A DNA stretch of 64,000 bases from Sphingobacteriales bacterium (GCA_016719635.1 JADJYT010000003.1:1-64000); one strand, 5' to 3'. Shown: positions 41,049 to 50,954, counted from the stretch's first letter. Program-made: numbers and translations. The notes: a model not told the origin generated them from the sequence alone.

Positions 41049-41459
41049 ATGAAGTATTGGTTAATGAAATCTGAACCGGATGTATTCTCCTACGATGATT
41101 TGGTGAAAAAAGGGAAAGAGCACTGGGATGGTGTGCGCAACTACACGGCACGTAACAATATGCGCGCCATGAAAAAAGGCGACAAGGCTTTATTTTACCA
41201 CAGCAATATCGATAAGGCCGCCGTCGGTATCATGCAGATTGTAAAAGAAGCGTATCAGGACCCCACCACCATGGAAGAACAGTGGGTTTGTGTAGATGTT
41301 TCACCCGTCGAAAAGTTAAAACATCCGGTATCATTAGCCTCCATAAAGGCCAATCCGAAACTGGCAGAAATGAAAATAATCAAACAATCGCGTTTATCGG
41401 TGACTGATGTGACCAAACAGGAATTTGATGAGATTCTAAGGATGAGTAAAAAAGCATAA
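41049..41459 (+). CDS. EVE domain protein
   Basis: 136 residues from MKYWLMKSEPD, the usual start of the family; the frame extends 20 codons upstream without similarity. Typical motifs: KSEPDVFSYDDL, WDGVRNYTARNNMRAMKKGD, FYHSN and VGIMQIVKEAYQDPT. EVE domains have the PUA-like fold and are thought to bind modified bases in nucleic acids. Length is normal. It follows the secreted protein gene by 60 bases and is convergent with the transporter gene. Confidence 0.92.
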   Translation: MKYWLMKSEPDVFSYDDLVKKGKEHWDGVRNYTARNNMRAMKKGDKALFYHSNIDKAAVGIMQIVKEAYQDPTTMEEQWVCVDVSPVEKLKHPVSLASIKANPKLAEMKIIKQSRLSVTDVTKQEFDEILRMSKKA

Positions 41460-41473
41460 CGCATTTGAAATTG

Positions 41474-42832
41474 TCAGACATCCTTGTACCTGCGCATTAC
41501 GGCATAAGCCGCAACGGCTGAAATGACACAGGTCACCGCCACCATGCGGATTCCAAACGGATTGTCGGGAGATTTACCCAGCAGCAATAAGGAAGGAAAA
41601 ATAAGACTGGTGATAGCTACTCCTATTTTCATCATGAATGTTTTCAGCCCATAATATGATGCATTTCTGTAAACACCTGTTTCTACGGCATTTCTTTCCG
41701 CGTTATCTCCTGCCAGCGCCATCGGCAAAATACCCAGTACCGCCGTCGGGTACATATTGATTAAGATATACATCACCATAAAGAAGGAAGTGGGTAACGG
41801 ATATAAACCAATCGTAGCGGTGAAGCTGAAACTGATAATAAGACAGATGAGTGCGGATTGCATCACTTTTTTCTTTCCAAACCGATCCACCAGTCTGTCG
41901 ATAAGCGGATACATCGCCAGTGAACAGATACCCACTGAATAAAGTATCACGGAGGTATAGACATTGTCCAGTTTCAGTAATGCCGCCACGATATATGGAA
42001 CAGCCACCACAAATATCTTTTGTGGAAACCAGTAGATCAATTCCACGATAACAAGTACCCTGAAATTCTTATCCGCCCACACTTCCCGCATCATACTGAA
42101 TAAACCTGAGCCGGTGGCAGTATTGCAAGCTGCAGACTGATTTCTGCCGGAATGGTCTGCCACAAAGAGAACCGGCATCATCATCAACAGCAATGCCGTT
42201 AAGGAGTATGCCAGAATGCTGTACTTGAAGATAGTTTCATTCGGCAGCGTATTTTGAAACACATTCATGATGATGTTAATGGTTTGTCCGATTCCGATAC
42301 CCAATGCATAAGCAATGGACAGCATCATCACAATATGCAGTCGTTCCTTTTCTTCTTTGGCAATTTCATTGATCATCGCATTATACGGTGTCGTATAAAA
42401 ACATTTTACGATAAATGCGATAATCACCATGACAGATAACCAAACGGTATTGAGAGAATCCAAACCATCTACCGGCGGAAAAAACACCAGAGCACCAATA
42501 ATGGCAAAAGGGATGGCTGACAACGCCAGAAAAGTCTTGCGTTTCCCGAATTTAAAGGTGGATCGGTCACTCAGGCTTCCGACTATAGGTTCCATAAAGG
42601 CACTGATCAGATAGCCGACAGCCGACAACAGGCCGACAATGGTGAAAACCTTCAATACCGCGCCCTGATGGACAAAAGCCTTAAACAAGGGCTTTCCGTT
42701 ATCCGGCGGGAGGTAGAAGAAATAAATTAATTCCGTAAATCCGAAAACAGCCAGGCTCCATCCGGTTTGCCCCATGGCAAAAGCAATCTTTCTGGATAGC
42801 GGTACTTTTACAGTCTGCATCGTTACATTCAT
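41474..42832 (-). CDS. MFS transporter, GPH (melibiose-like) type
   Basis: About 452 residues with 12 predicted membrane segments. Start taken at MNVTMQTVKV (42832); the frame opens eight codons upstream. The N-terminal SRKIAFAMGQTGWSLAVFGF, the ISAFMEPIVGSLSDRSTFKFGKRK loop after TM2 (Asp-Arg conserved) and the central DNxYxS-type region fit the GPH cation symporter group, which moves sugars or glycosides. The substrate is not evident and there are no catabolic neighbours. Confidence 0.85.
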   Translation of the reverse strand: MNVTMQTVKVPLSRKIAFAMGQTGWSLAVFGFTELIYFFYLPPDNGKPLFKAFVHQGAVLKVFTIVGLLSAVGYLISAFMEPIVGSLSDRSTFKFGKRKTFLALSAIPFAIIGALVFFPPVDGLDSLNTVWLSVMVIIAFIVKCFYTTPYNAMINEIAKEEKERLHIVMMLSIAYALGIGIGQTINIIMNVFQNTLPNETIFKYSILAYSLTALLLMMMPVLFVADHSGRNQSAACNTATGSGLFSMMREVWADKNFRVLVIVELIYWFPQKIFVVAVPYIVAALLKLDNVYTSVILYSVGICSLAMYPLIDRLVDRFGKKKVMQSALICLIISFSFTATIGLYPLPTSFFMVMYILINMYPTAVLGILPMALAGDNAERNAVETGVYRNASYYGLKTFMMKIGVAITSLIFPSLLLLGKSPDNPFGIRMVAVTCVISAVAAYAVMRRYKDV

Positions 42833-42882
42833 CCGGCTAAGATAACAGAAAAACAAAAACTATTCCATCAAAAAATGAAGCG

Positions 42883-43719
42883 GTGTTGTATGAAATACAG
42901 GGCAAAAGACCTACATTTGAAGAGCAACTCATCCCATATAAAGTGTATAAAGTATTATCCTTACAGTTATCAGACAGTATTGACATCAAATCATTCAAAG
43001 CTGCCTTCTCCGCAGAACTGGGTTATGCAGATTCATCCGAATTGTTTTATAAAATTTCCAATGAAAAATACGTGTATATTTTTAAATATGGCGTCGTTTG
43101 CTTTCTCAATCACGGTGAACAGGAAACAGCAGCATTTAGCCAGAAGATAGCACCATTCTGTAAAAATTTCTTTGAGATAAAGCTCCGAGAAGAGTTCGAC
43201 ATTGAAATCAACGCCAAAGAAAATAAGATCGGGTATAATAAGATTGAAATAATACATCCCGAACTGGAAACCCTGAGGCTTATCATGCTGAATGTTTCAC
43301 AGTCTGTTGCACTGGATTATTATTCCAATCAGACTGCCCTATTATTGGAAAATACAAACAGGCATACGCAGCATCTGGAAAAAACGGGCAACCTGCATCT
43401 GTCGGGAAAAAACCTGAAAAAATTCATCGGCAAAACGCTCAACCTGATGAACAGAATCACCGAAAACCTCTACATCTTCGACTCGCCGCCGCAGACCTGG
43501 GAAAATGAATCGCTGAACAAGATAGATGTGGAGCTCAAGAAGACCTTTGACCTTCAAAGCCGGTACAGGAGTGTTTATGAAGAACTGCAGATTACCAAAG
43601 AAAATTTAAACCTGTTTAAAGATATCCTGCATCACCGTAAAAGCAACGTACTGGAGTGGATCATCATCCTGCTGATTCTGGTAGAAGTGCTGCACTTGTT
43701 TTGGGAGAACCTGTTTTAA
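42883..43719 (+). CDS. RMD1/DUF155 family membrane protein
   Basis: 278 residues, GTG start (MLYEIQG). The family signature runs through the C-terminal half: SVALDYYSNQTALLLENT, KKFIGKTLNLMNRITENLYIFD, DLQSRYRSVYEELQITKENL and a C-terminal membrane anchor EWIIILLILVEVLHLFW. Related yeast Rmd1 and human RMND1 act in mitochondria; bacterial function is unknown. Divergent from the MFS gene; the 51 bases between the two starts leave little room for two promoters. Confidence 0.88.
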   Translation: MLYEIQGKRPTFEEQLIPYKVYKVLSLQLSDSIDIKSFKAAFSAELGYADSSELFYKISNEKYVYIFKYGVVCFLNHGEQETAAFSQKIAPFCKNFFEIKLREEFDIEINAKENKIGYNKIEIIHPELETLRLIMLNVSQSVALDYYSNQTALLLENTNRHTQHLEKTGNLHLSGKNLKKFIGKTLNLMNRITENLYIFDSPPQTWENESLNKIDVELKKTFDLQSRYRSVYEELQITKENLNLFKDILHHRKSNVLEWIIILLILVEVLHLFWENLF

Positions 43720-43873
43720 CAAAAAACCCGGATAGTGTACCGGCATTTACATACTGTCCGTTCAAAAGTTTAAACATTCCCGGACATTTTTCCACACATA
43801 CAATTTCTTAAAACTAAAATCCTTTTGAACTATCGTATATTTAGGGCATTGTAAAAAAATTAAGTCCCCGCAC

Positions 43874-46735
43874 ATGCAGAACGAATTTCAAGCCCGCCAC
43901 ATCGGTCCAAGAGAAACAGACCTTCCTGACATGCTCAAAACCATCGGTGTTTCAACTTTAGACCAACTGATGGAAGAGACCGTTCCGGCTAACATACGCC
44001 TGAAACATCCTTTATCTATAGGCAAACCGCAAACAGAATACCAGTACCTGCAGCTTTTAAAGGAAAAGGCCGACAAAAACAAAGTATTAAAAAACTATAT
44101 CGGATTAGGATATTACGGAAGCATTACACCGGGCGTAATTCAACGAAATATTTTTGAGAATCCCGGATGGTACACACAATACACGCCTTATCAGGCTGAA
44201 ATCTCCCAGGGCAGACTGGAAGCATTGCTCAATTACCAGACTATGGTTTCCGATTTAACGGGACTTCCCGTCGCCAATGCATCTCTGCTCGATGAAGGGA
44301 CAGCGGTGGCGGAAGCTATGCACGTTTTTTATGAAGTCAGAAACAAATCTAAAAACAAGCCACAGGCACACAAAATATTTATCGATAAAAATACCTTTCC
44401 TCAAAGCATCGATGTGGTAAAAGGACGGGCATTGCCGCTGAATATCGACGTAGTCGTGGGAGACTATAAAACCTTCACGCCTACCGAAGACTATTTTGCC
44501 ATCGTGTTACAGTATCCCAACGGAGCTGGAAGTATCGAAGATTACCAATCCATCATTTCGGCCTGTGCCGCTCAGGAGGTTTATTCCGTGCTGGCATGTG
44601 ACATCTTAAGCCTGGCATTGCTGACTTCTCCCGGAGAATTGGGTGCAGATATCGCAGTGGGTAACTCCCAGCGTTTCGGCGTTCCGATGGGCTTTGGTGG
44701 TCCGCATGCCGCCTTCTTTGCCTGCAAGGAGGATTTCGTCCGCCTTATCCCGGGCAGGCTGATTGGTGTTTCGGTAGATAAACACAGCAACCGCGCACTC
44801 CGTATGGCGCTGCAAACCCGCGAACAGCATATAAAAAGAGAAAAAGCCACGTCCAACATTTGTACGGCACAGGCATTACTGGCCATTATGGCCAGCATGT
44901 ATGCTGTTTACCACGGAAAAGAGGGCATAAAAAACATTGCTTTAAAAGTTCACCATCATACGGTAGCATTAGCGAACGAACTGAAGAAACTGGGCTTTCA
45001 AAATCAAAATACCTTCTTCTTCGATACCCTGAAATTCGATTCCAAAGGTCTGTCAGATAGGATCAGGACTCTGTCTGTAAATGCCGGTTACAATTTCTGG
45101 TATGATACGGACGGAACGATACAGATTACATTAGATGAAACGGCTGTGCAGCAGGATATAGAAAAGATTGCTGCCGTTTTTGCCGCAGCACTGGAAGCGA
45201 ATTATACCTCTTCCTGCCTGGAACATCCTGCATTGCAGATTCCTGAAAACTTACAGCGTACTTCCGATTATCTTACGCATCCCGTTTTCAACACCTATCA
45301 TTCTGAAACGGAAATGCTGCGTTATATCAAACGGCTGGAAGCAAAAGATTTGTCATTAGGTTTCTCCATGATTCCATTGGGTAGCTGCACCATGAAATTA
45401 AACGCCACCACAGAACTGATACCCTTAAGCTGGCCTGAATTTGCGCATATGCATCCGTTTCAGCCCGTGAATCAGGTGGAAGGCTATTTGGACATTATTC
45501 AGGAACTGGAAGAGCAATTAGCCAATATAACCGGATTTGCGGCCACATCCCTGCAGCCCAACTCCGGGGCGCAGGGCGAATACGCCGGGCTGATGGTTAT
45601 CCGGGCCTATCATATCTCATGCGGCGACACACACCGTAATGTGGCGTTGATTCCAACATCGGCACACGGCACCAATCCGGCAAGCGCAGCTATGGCCGGT
45701 ATGGAAATCGTCCTGGTAAAGACAACACCGGAAGGCAATATCGATGTGGAAGATTTAAAGTTTAAAGCAGCTCAGCATGCGGATAATTTATCCTGCCTGA
45801 TGGTTACCTATCCTTCCACCCACGGTGTTTTTGAAGAAACCATTGTAGAGATTTGTGAAACGATTCATCAATACGGCGGAAAAGTATATATGGACGGTGC
45901 GAACATGAATGCACAGGTGGGGTTGACCTCCCCTGCTTCCATTGGCGCCGATGTGAACCATATAAACCTGCACAAAACATTTGCCATTCCCCATGGCGGC
46001 GGCGGTCCGGGCATGGGACCTATCTGCTGCACGGCTGATCTTGCGCCTTTTTTACCTTGCAGCCCTTTATTTAAAACCGGAGGGGAACAGGCAATTCCAA
46101 GCATTTCCGCCGCTCCTTTTGGAAGCGCATCCATATTGCTGATTTCGTATGCCTACAACAAAATGCTGGGCAGTGAAGGCATCACCAATGCGACCAAATA
46201 TGCCATTCTGAATGCCAATTACCTGAAAGCAAAACTGGAAAAATATTATCCGATATTATACAGCGGAAAGAATGGTCGTGTGGCACACGAATTTATCATG
46301 GATATCCGACCATTTAAGAAAGATACGGGCATTGATGCAGTTGAGATTGCCAAACGATTAATGGATTATGGCTATCATGCGCCAACGGTAGCATTTCCGG
46401 TACCCGGCACTTTAATGATAGAACCTACTGAAAGTGAAAGCAAGGAAGAACTGGATAAATTCTGTGATGCGCTGATTGCCATCAGACATGAGTTGGATGA
46501 TATCACAAATGGTGTCACAACACAACAGGATAATCCGATTTTAAACGCACCACATACTGCAAACGAAGTCATTTCAGACATGTGGAATCATAACTATTCC
46601 AGAGAAAAAGCTGCTTTTCCAATTGAATATGTGAAACAGTCTAAATTTTGGCCGAGTGTTGCAAAGATTGACAATACTTACGGTGACAGAAATTTAGTTT
46701 GTACCTGTTTACCAATTGAAGCTTACGTCAGGTAG
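43874..46735 (+). CDS. gcvP: Glycine dehydrogenase (aminomethyl-transferring), P-protein
   Basis: 953 residues, the normal length of the fused P-protein. Decarboxylates glycine and passes the aminomethyl group to lipoyl GcvH; cytoplasmic, PLP-dependent. Starts MQNEFQARHIGPRETDLPDML, the usual N-terminus. The first half is the catalytically degenerate subunit-like half; the second half holds GSCTMKLNATTEL (~497) and INLHKTFAIPHGGGGPG with PLP lysine K701. No gcvH or gcvT nearby, which is common in this phylum. Frame intact. The 155-base upstream gap has no strong promoter match. Confidence 0.98.
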   Translation: MQNEFQARHIGPRETDLPDMLKTIGVSTLDQLMEETVPANIRLKHPLSIGKPQTEYQYLQLLKEKADKNKVLKNYIGLGYYGSITPGVIQRNIFENPGWYTQYTPYQAEISQGRLEALLNYQTMVSDLTGLPVANASLLDEGTAVAEAMHVFYEVRNKSKNKPQAHKIFIDKNTFPQSIDVVKGRALPLNIDVVVGDYKTFTPTEDYFAIVLQYPNGAGSIEDYQSIISACAAQEVYSVLACDILSLALLTSPGELGADIAVGNSQRFGVPMGFGGPHAAFFACKEDFVRLIPGRLIGVSVDKHSNRALRMALQTREQHIKREKATSNICTAQALLAIMASMYAVYHGKEGIKNIALKVHHHTVALANELKKLGFQNQNTFFFDTLKFDSKGLSDRIRTLSVNAGYNFWYDTDGTIQITLDETAVQQDIEKIAAVFAAALEANYTSSCLEHPALQIPENLQRTSDYLTHPVFNTYHSETEMLRYIKRLEAKDLSLGFSMIPLGSCTMKLNATTELIPLSWPEFAHMHPFQPVNQVEGYLDIIQELEEQLANITGFAATSLQPNSGAQGEYAGLMVIRAYHISCGDTHRNVALIPTSAHGTNPASAAMAGMEIVLVKTTPEGNIDVEDLKFKAAQHADNLSCLMVTYPSTHGVFEETIVEICETIHQYGGKVYMDGANMNAQVGLTSPASIGADVNHINLHKTFAIPHGGGGPGMGPICCTADLAPFLPCSPLFKTGGEQAIPSISAAPFGSASILLISYAYNKMLGSEGITNATKYAILNANYLKAKLEKYYPILYSGKNGRVAHEFIMDIRPFKKDTGIDAVEIAKRLMDYGYHAPTVAFPVPGTLMIEPTESESKEELDKFCDALIAIRHELDDITNGVTTQQDNPILNAPHTANEVISDMWNHNYSREKAAFPIEYVKQSKFWPSVAKIDNTYGDRNLVCTCLPIEAYVR

Positions 46736-47119
46736 ATATAATCATTGGCATTTATTGCCTTATGATGCTGTATGCTTACCTTGATTTGCTGCACATTCTA
46801 TTATCATTCTATTTAAAAAATCAGAATCAAAAATTTTAATAATTAGTCACTTTTTAGAATAGTTAATTCGATTATTTTAGTTGAATATCAATTACTTAGA
46901 AATATTGAAATTCATTATAAACAGTCACTATAAAAATAATTAAGTACTTTTACTTGGCAGTATTCATTGCATATTTGTACTAGATAAGAAGTAAGAACGC
47001 TTATCTCTGGGAACTAAACTATTTTATAACATAAAAAACTAACTATTTTCTAAGAAAAAATAATCTCAAAATTTTATTGATATTTATATAGCTGTGAAGC
47101 TACTGTTTAGAGTATAGAC
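46736..47119. other. AT-rich intergenic region after gcvP
   Basis: No open frame with coding character and no structured RNA recognised. Very A/T-rich compared with both neighbours. No clear terminator for gcvP was found here. Confidence 0.5.
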
Positions 47120-47187
47120 AAAAAAAATCGGGTTTTGCATTGCACAAAACCCGAAAGACCCTAAAGTCTAGAAACATAAAAACCCTA
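47120..47187 (-). ncRNA. Candidate orphan small RNA (~68 nt)
   Basis: On the minus strand a promoter (-33-like TTG, 19 nt, -7 TAACTTTG) at 47191-47221 leads into a short transcript that ends in a textbook terminator: a perfect 10-bp stem TCGGGTTTTG/CAAAACCCGA (47128-47154, 7-nt loop) followed by eight T. No gene on the minus strand lies downstream (gcvP is on the plus strand), so this is not an attenuator for a minus-strand gene. The body contains a second GGGTTTTTA run near its 5' end. Identity unknown; it lies divergent from mltG. Confidence 0.55.
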
Positions 47188-47190
47188 CTT

Positions 47191-47221
47191 CAAAGTTAAA
47201 CAATTTCTTACATTGTGCAAG
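47191..47221 (-). promoter_or_regulatory. Promoter of the candidate small RNA
   Basis: Minus strand TTG at 47218-47221, 19-nt spacer, then TAACTTTG at 47191-47198, which matches the Bacteroidota -33/-7 promoter. Predicted transcription start near 47187. Confidence 0.55.
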
Positions 47222-47265
47222 AGATTGTTTGACTTTTTTTTATTTTTTCGTCACATTTTTTTTCA

Positions 47266-47273
47266 TAAATTTG
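47266..47273 (+). promoter_or_regulatory. -7 element upstream of mltG
   Basis: TAAATTTG matches TAnnTTTG and lies 38 bases before the mltG ATG. The -33 region is T-rich without a clear TTTG at the right distance. Confidence 0.45.
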
Positions 47274-47310
47274 TACAAAATTCATTTTCAAACAGTTACA
47301 CAAATTCTAA

Positions 47311-48345
47311 ATGAAAAAAAAAATCACTTGTATTGTTCTATTTCTTCTATTTTCCGGACTCATCTGCACCGTTCTATTCTATAAGACACTTTTCGCGGAC
47401 AATATAAACGATGTAAAAGAAGCAAAATCCCACATATTATACATTCCAACCGGCTCCACCTATGAAGATGTACTGAAGTCTTTAAAAAGTCAGCATATTC
47501 TTAAGAATGCGGAAACATTTAAGCTTGTTTGCAGCAAACTAGATTACAATTCCCACATCAAACCAGGAAAATACCGAATCGATGATAATAGCGGTAATTT
47601 ATTTTTGGTCCGTAAATTAAGAGCCGGCAGTCAGGAACCGGTACGAATCACCTTTAATAATATCCGGAATAAAGAGCAATTAGCGACAAAAATCGCCGGT
47701 CAGCTTGAAACATCAAAAAAAAAATTGCTGAGTGAATTCAATAATGCACGCTTTCTGGACTCTCTGGGTTTAACCGAGGAGAATTTCCCGACCATTTTTC
47801 TCGCAAATACGTATGAATTTCACTGGAACACTTCTGCGACCCAGTTCATAGACCGAATGCTCAAAGAGTATACTAAATTCTGGAATGCATCGAGATTATC
47901 CAAAGCGCAGTCGTTGAGCCTCACGCCGACAGAAATCACCATACTGGCATCCATCATTCAAAAGGAATCCAACCATTATGATGAATACCCGACCATAGCC
48001 GGAGTATACATCAACCGGTTAAACAGAAACTGGCCGCTGCAGGCAGACCCTACGGTAATGTATGCCTTAAACAAGATAGGTATCAAGCGGAGGGTGTATC
48101 AACAGGACTTGAAGATTGTATCTCCATATAATACGTATCTGAACAAAGGGCTTCCCCCCGGCCCCATTTGCCTGCCGGAGTTAAAAAGTATTGATGAAAC
48201 TTTGAATGCTGAAGAGCATAATTATATGTATTTTTGTGCTAAGGAAGATTTTTCCGGGTATCATGTTTTTGCGGAAACGTGGGAAGAGCATAAAGCGAAT
48301 GCATCCCGTTATCAGAAAGCACTGAACCGAAACAATATTCGATAA
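47311..48345 (+). CDS. mltG: Endolytic murein transglycosylase MltG (YceG-like)
   Basis: 344 residues. N-terminal membrane anchor ITCIVLFLLFSGLICTVLFY; LysM-like subdomain (YIPTGSTYEDVLKSLKSQHI); then the YceG domain with catalytic Glu in ASIIQKESNHYDEY (E219), followed by AGVYINRLNRNWPLQADPTVMYAL and SPYNTYLNKGLPPGPICLPEL, all family landmarks. Cleaves nascent glycan strands at the inner membrane, limiting peptidoglycan chain length. Five bases before the thioesterase gene, so probably co-transcribed. Confidence 0.95.
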   Translation: MKKKITCIVLFLLFSGLICTVLFYKTLFADNINDVKEAKSHILYIPTGSTYEDVLKSLKSQHILKNAETFKLVCSKLDYNSHIKPGKYRIDDNSGNLFLVRKLRAGSQEPVRITFNNIRNKEQLATKIAGQLETSKKKLLSEFNNARFLDSLGLTEENFPTIFLANTYEFHWNTSATQFIDRMLKEYTKFWNASRLSKAQSLSLTPTEITILASIIQKESNHYDEYPTIAGVYINRLNRNWPLQADPTVMYALNKIGIKRRVYQQDLKIVSPYNTYLNKGLPPGPICLPELKSIDETLNAEEHNYMYFCAKEDFSGYHVFAETWEEHKANASRYQKALNRNNIR

Positions 48346-48350
48346 AATAC

Positions 48351-48827
48351 ATGTTTGAAGAAACCATACAGCTGCGCGTACGTTATCACGATTGTGATCC
48401 TTTGGGGATTGTTTACCACGGACACTATGCCAAATTTTTCGAAACAGGCAGAACGGAAGCCATGCGCAAACATGATTTCTCCTATAAAAGACTGGAAGAG
48501 CTGGGTTTTGCCATGCCTGTGGTGGAAATGAACATCAAATATTTCCGTCCAGCGCGTTACGATGAATTAATGGATATTAAAACCATCATCAAAGACTGGC
48601 CGGATAAGAAAATCACCTTTATCAGCGAAATTTATAATCAGCAGGGACAACTGCTCACCAGCAGTGACACCACTTTTGTCTATGTCAAAAGAGATTCCCT
48701 CAGAAGATGTCATATCCCTGAAATAGTTCTGGAGCATTTAAAACCTTTTTTTACGGAAGAAATTAAAAAACTGAAAGAAGAAAAAAAGGCAAAAGAGAAG
48801 CCGAAGAGAATCAGCCATAAATTATAA
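48351..48827 (+). CDS. YbgC-like acyl-CoA thioesterase (hotdog fold)
   Basis: 158 residues. Hotdog thioesterase with the catalytic block RYHDCDPLGIVYHGHYAKFFETGRTEAMR (Asp and the YHGHY turn), then MPVVEMNIKYFRPARYDELMDI. The C-terminal ~20 residues are lysine-rich (KKLKEEKKAKEKPKR), an extension not needed for the fold. Hydrolyses acyl-CoA thioesters in the cytoplasm. Follows mltG by five bases. Confidence 0.92.
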   Translation: MFEETIQLRVRYHDCDPLGIVYHGHYAKFFETGRTEAMRKHDFSYKRLEELGFAMPVVEMNIKYFRPARYDELMDIKTIIKDWPDKKITFISEIYNQQGQLLTSSDTTFVYVKRDSLRRCHIPEIVLEHLKPFFTEEIKKLKEEKKAKEKPKRISHKL

Positions 48828-48893
48828 ACAGCATGCTTCCTGGTATTTGTATTTTTTACGATGACCAGCAGAGGCTGTCAGAACAGTATAGGG

Positions 48894-49847
48894 ATGTCCA
48901 TTCAGCAAAAAACGGAAAAATACAAACGGCTGGTTCGTTCGGAACGATTTCAGGAACGCCTGAAAAGGATGACGATTCCTGGCTTTGAAGGCATACCCGT
49001 TTATGATGTGGCAATAAAGTTTAAAGAGGAAGTCAGCAATGACGACCTGTCTATCCGTGCATCTTCGATTTCATTTTATTTCATCCTAGCATTATTTCCC
49101 AGTATCATCTTTTTCTTTTCACTGATTCCATATGTTCCCATTCAGCATTTTGATATAAATGTCATGAATGCACTGAAAGATATACTGCCGCTGGATGTAT
49201 ATTTTGTACTGGAAAGCACCATCAGGGATATTGTCAGCATACAACGAGGCGGTCTCGTATCCATTAACTTCTTTCTGGCATTGTTCGTTGCTTCCAACGG
49301 GGTGAATTCCATGATGAAGGCTTTTGACAAGATGAATCATACATTTAAGGAAAGAACCTTCTGGGAAAAACGCTGGACAGGTATCCGCATCCTGGTTTTA
49401 ATAAATATACAGATGATACTGGCGGTACTTCTGATCATAAAAGGGAAAGAGCTGATAGTGCTGACATTAAAGTTTATGCATACGGAAGATATTTTTACCT
49501 TTTATATTCTGCGGTTCATTAAATCTGTCATCATTGTGTTGAGTTTCTTTAATATCATCGCTCTCATTTATTATTTCGGCCCCTCCGTCAAAAAGAAATA
49601 CCGCTATTTTTCTGCAGGCGCAACATTTGCAACCATAGTATCCATTGGAATGACGGTCGTTTTCAAGTTATACACCAGCTACCTGAATAATTTCAATAAC
49701 CTGTATGGCTCACTGGGCATCATGATCGTCATCATGCTGCTGATATACCTGAACGCACTGGTATTGCTGTTCGGATTTGAATTAAACAACAGCATCGCCG
49801 TCAACAAGGCAATCCGTGAAGAAATACAAACGAATCCGGCATCATGA
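48894..49847 (+). CDS. YihY/BrkB family inner-membrane protein
   Basis: About 317 residues from MSIQQKTEKYKRL (48894); the frame opens 11 codons upstream. Six predicted membrane helices and the family landmarks DDLSIRASSISFYFILALFP, the central NGVNSMMKAFDKMN and FGPSVKKKYRYFSAGATFAT. Function of the family is not settled (often misnamed ribonuclease BN). Overlaps the next gene by four bases (ATGA), implying coupling. Confidence 0.9.
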   Translation: MSIQQKTEKYKRLVRSERFQERLKRMTIPGFEGIPVYDVAIKFKEEVSNDDLSIRASSISFYFILALFPSIIFFFSLIPYVPIQHFDINVMNALKDILPLDVYFVLESTIRDIVSIQRGGLVSINFFLALFVASNGVNSMMKAFDKMNHTFKERTFWEKRWTGIRILVLINIQMILAVLLIIKGKELIVLTLKFMHTEDIFTFYILRFIKSVIIVLSFFNIIALIYYFGPSVKKKYRYFSAGATFATIVSIGMTVVFKLYTSYLNNFNNLYGSLGIMIVIMLLIYLNALVLLFGFELNNSIAVNKAIREEIQTNPAS

Positions 49848-50194
49848 AACAAATTCTCAAAGCATTGCTTTCCTTATTCTTTTTGATAGCCATAGCGGTA
49901 CATATTTATTACCTGTACCTGGAAACGGACAAACAATACCTTTGGCACACACTCTATTTTGTTACTTACGGTGCATGCTGGAGGATGCTGTTTTCAAAAA
50001 CAAAAAACAGCATCCTCCTTTATTTCTTCATGATGCTGTTTCCATTCATCACCCATTTTTACTTCGGATACCGGCATCTGATAAAATCCGAAATTAATGG
50101 TATGTTCTGGGTTTGCCTGATAGTTTGTATCCTGTTACCTGTTGGCTTATGGGTAGTTAAACAGGACACTAATCTTCAAAACGGAGGTGTTTGA
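49844..50194 (+). CDS. Small inner-membrane protein, unknown
   Basis: 116 residues with three to four hydrophobic segments (ALLSLFFLIAIAVHIYYLYL; YFFMMLFPFITHFYFGYRHL; MFWVCLIVCILLPVGLWVV). No family recognised. ATGA overlap with yihY-like gene puts it in the same operon. Its 3' end overlaps the convergent AMP nucleosidase gene by 26 bases. Confidence 0.75.
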   Translation: MKQILKALLSLFFLIAIAVHIYYLYLETDKQYLWHTLYFVTYGACWRMLFSKTKNSILLYFFMMLFPFITHFYFGYRHLIKSEINGMFWVCLIVCILLPVGLWVVKQDTNLQNGGV

Positions 50195-50945
50195 TTGTGG
50201 AGGCCCGGTTCATCAGTTGTTTGAGAGAATCGATACCTATCAGCAAGTGCTTGTTGACATAATTTGCAGTCACTTTCCTGTCACTTTCATCTGTCTTCAC
50301 ACCCTCCGGTATCATCGGCTGGTCTGAAACCAGCAACAGTGCGCCGACCGGAATTTCATTGGCAAATGCAACAGAAAAAAGCGTGGCTGTTTCCATATCA
50401 ATGGCCATGGCGCGTATTTTCCTCAGATATTCCTTAAATTCTTCATCGTGTTCCCACACTCTTCTGTTGGTCGTATAAACGGTACCGGTCCAGTAATCCT
50501 GATCGTGTTCACGGATTGTGGTTGAAATGGCTTTTTGCAATGCAAAGGATGGCAATGCCGGCACTTCAGCAGGGAAATAATCGTTAGAGGTTCCCTCTCC
50601 TCTGATAGCGGCAATCGGGAGGATGAAATCGCCCAATTCATTTTTCTTTTTCAATCCGCCGCATTTTCCTAAGAACAGGGCAGCCTTTGGTTTTACAGCG
50701 GATAATAAATCCATCATGGTAGCAGCCAGGGCGCTGCCCATTCCAAAGTTGATGATAGTGATATTATTGGCAGTGGCATTCGGCATGGGTTTATCCAGTC
50801 CAACTACTTCCACCTGATTCCATTCTGCGAATAATTGTACATATTTGGAAAAATTAGTCAGTAAGATATATTCACCGAAATCCTCCAGATTTTTTCCGGT
50901 ATACCTTGGCAGCCAGTTCTGAACGATATCATCTTTAGTTTTCAT
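50169..50945 (-). CDS. amn: AMP nucleosidase
   Basis: 258 residues, the short form seen in Bacteroidota (E. coli Amn is about twice as long). Hydrolyses AMP to adenine and ribose 5-phosphate. Nucleoside phosphorylase fold: ITIINFGMGSALAATMMDLL, ALFLGKCGGLKKK, and the purine/ribose site AIDMETATLFSVAFANEIP, LLVSDQPMIPEGVKT. Cytoplasmic. Stops inside the convergent membrane-protein gene. Confidence 0.93.
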   Translation of the reverse strand: MKTKDDIVQNWLPRYTGKNLEDFGEYILLTNFSKYVQLFAEWNQVEVVGLDKPMPNATANNITIINFGMGSALAATMMDLLSAVKPKAALFLGKCGGLKKKNELGDFILPIAAIRGEGTSNDYFPAEVPALPSFALQKAISTTIREHDQDYWTGTVYTTNRRVWEHDEEFKEYLRKIRAMAIDMETATLFSVAFANEIPVGALLLVSDQPMIPEGVKTDESDRKVTANYVNKHLLIGIDSLKQLMNRASTIKHLRFED

Positions 50946-50954
50946 GAATACCTT

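Noticed and set aside
47120..47160. Plus-strand terminator or leader attenuator for mltG
   Set aside because: The T-run follows the stem only on the minus strand; on the plus strand the stem is followed by AAAGACC.
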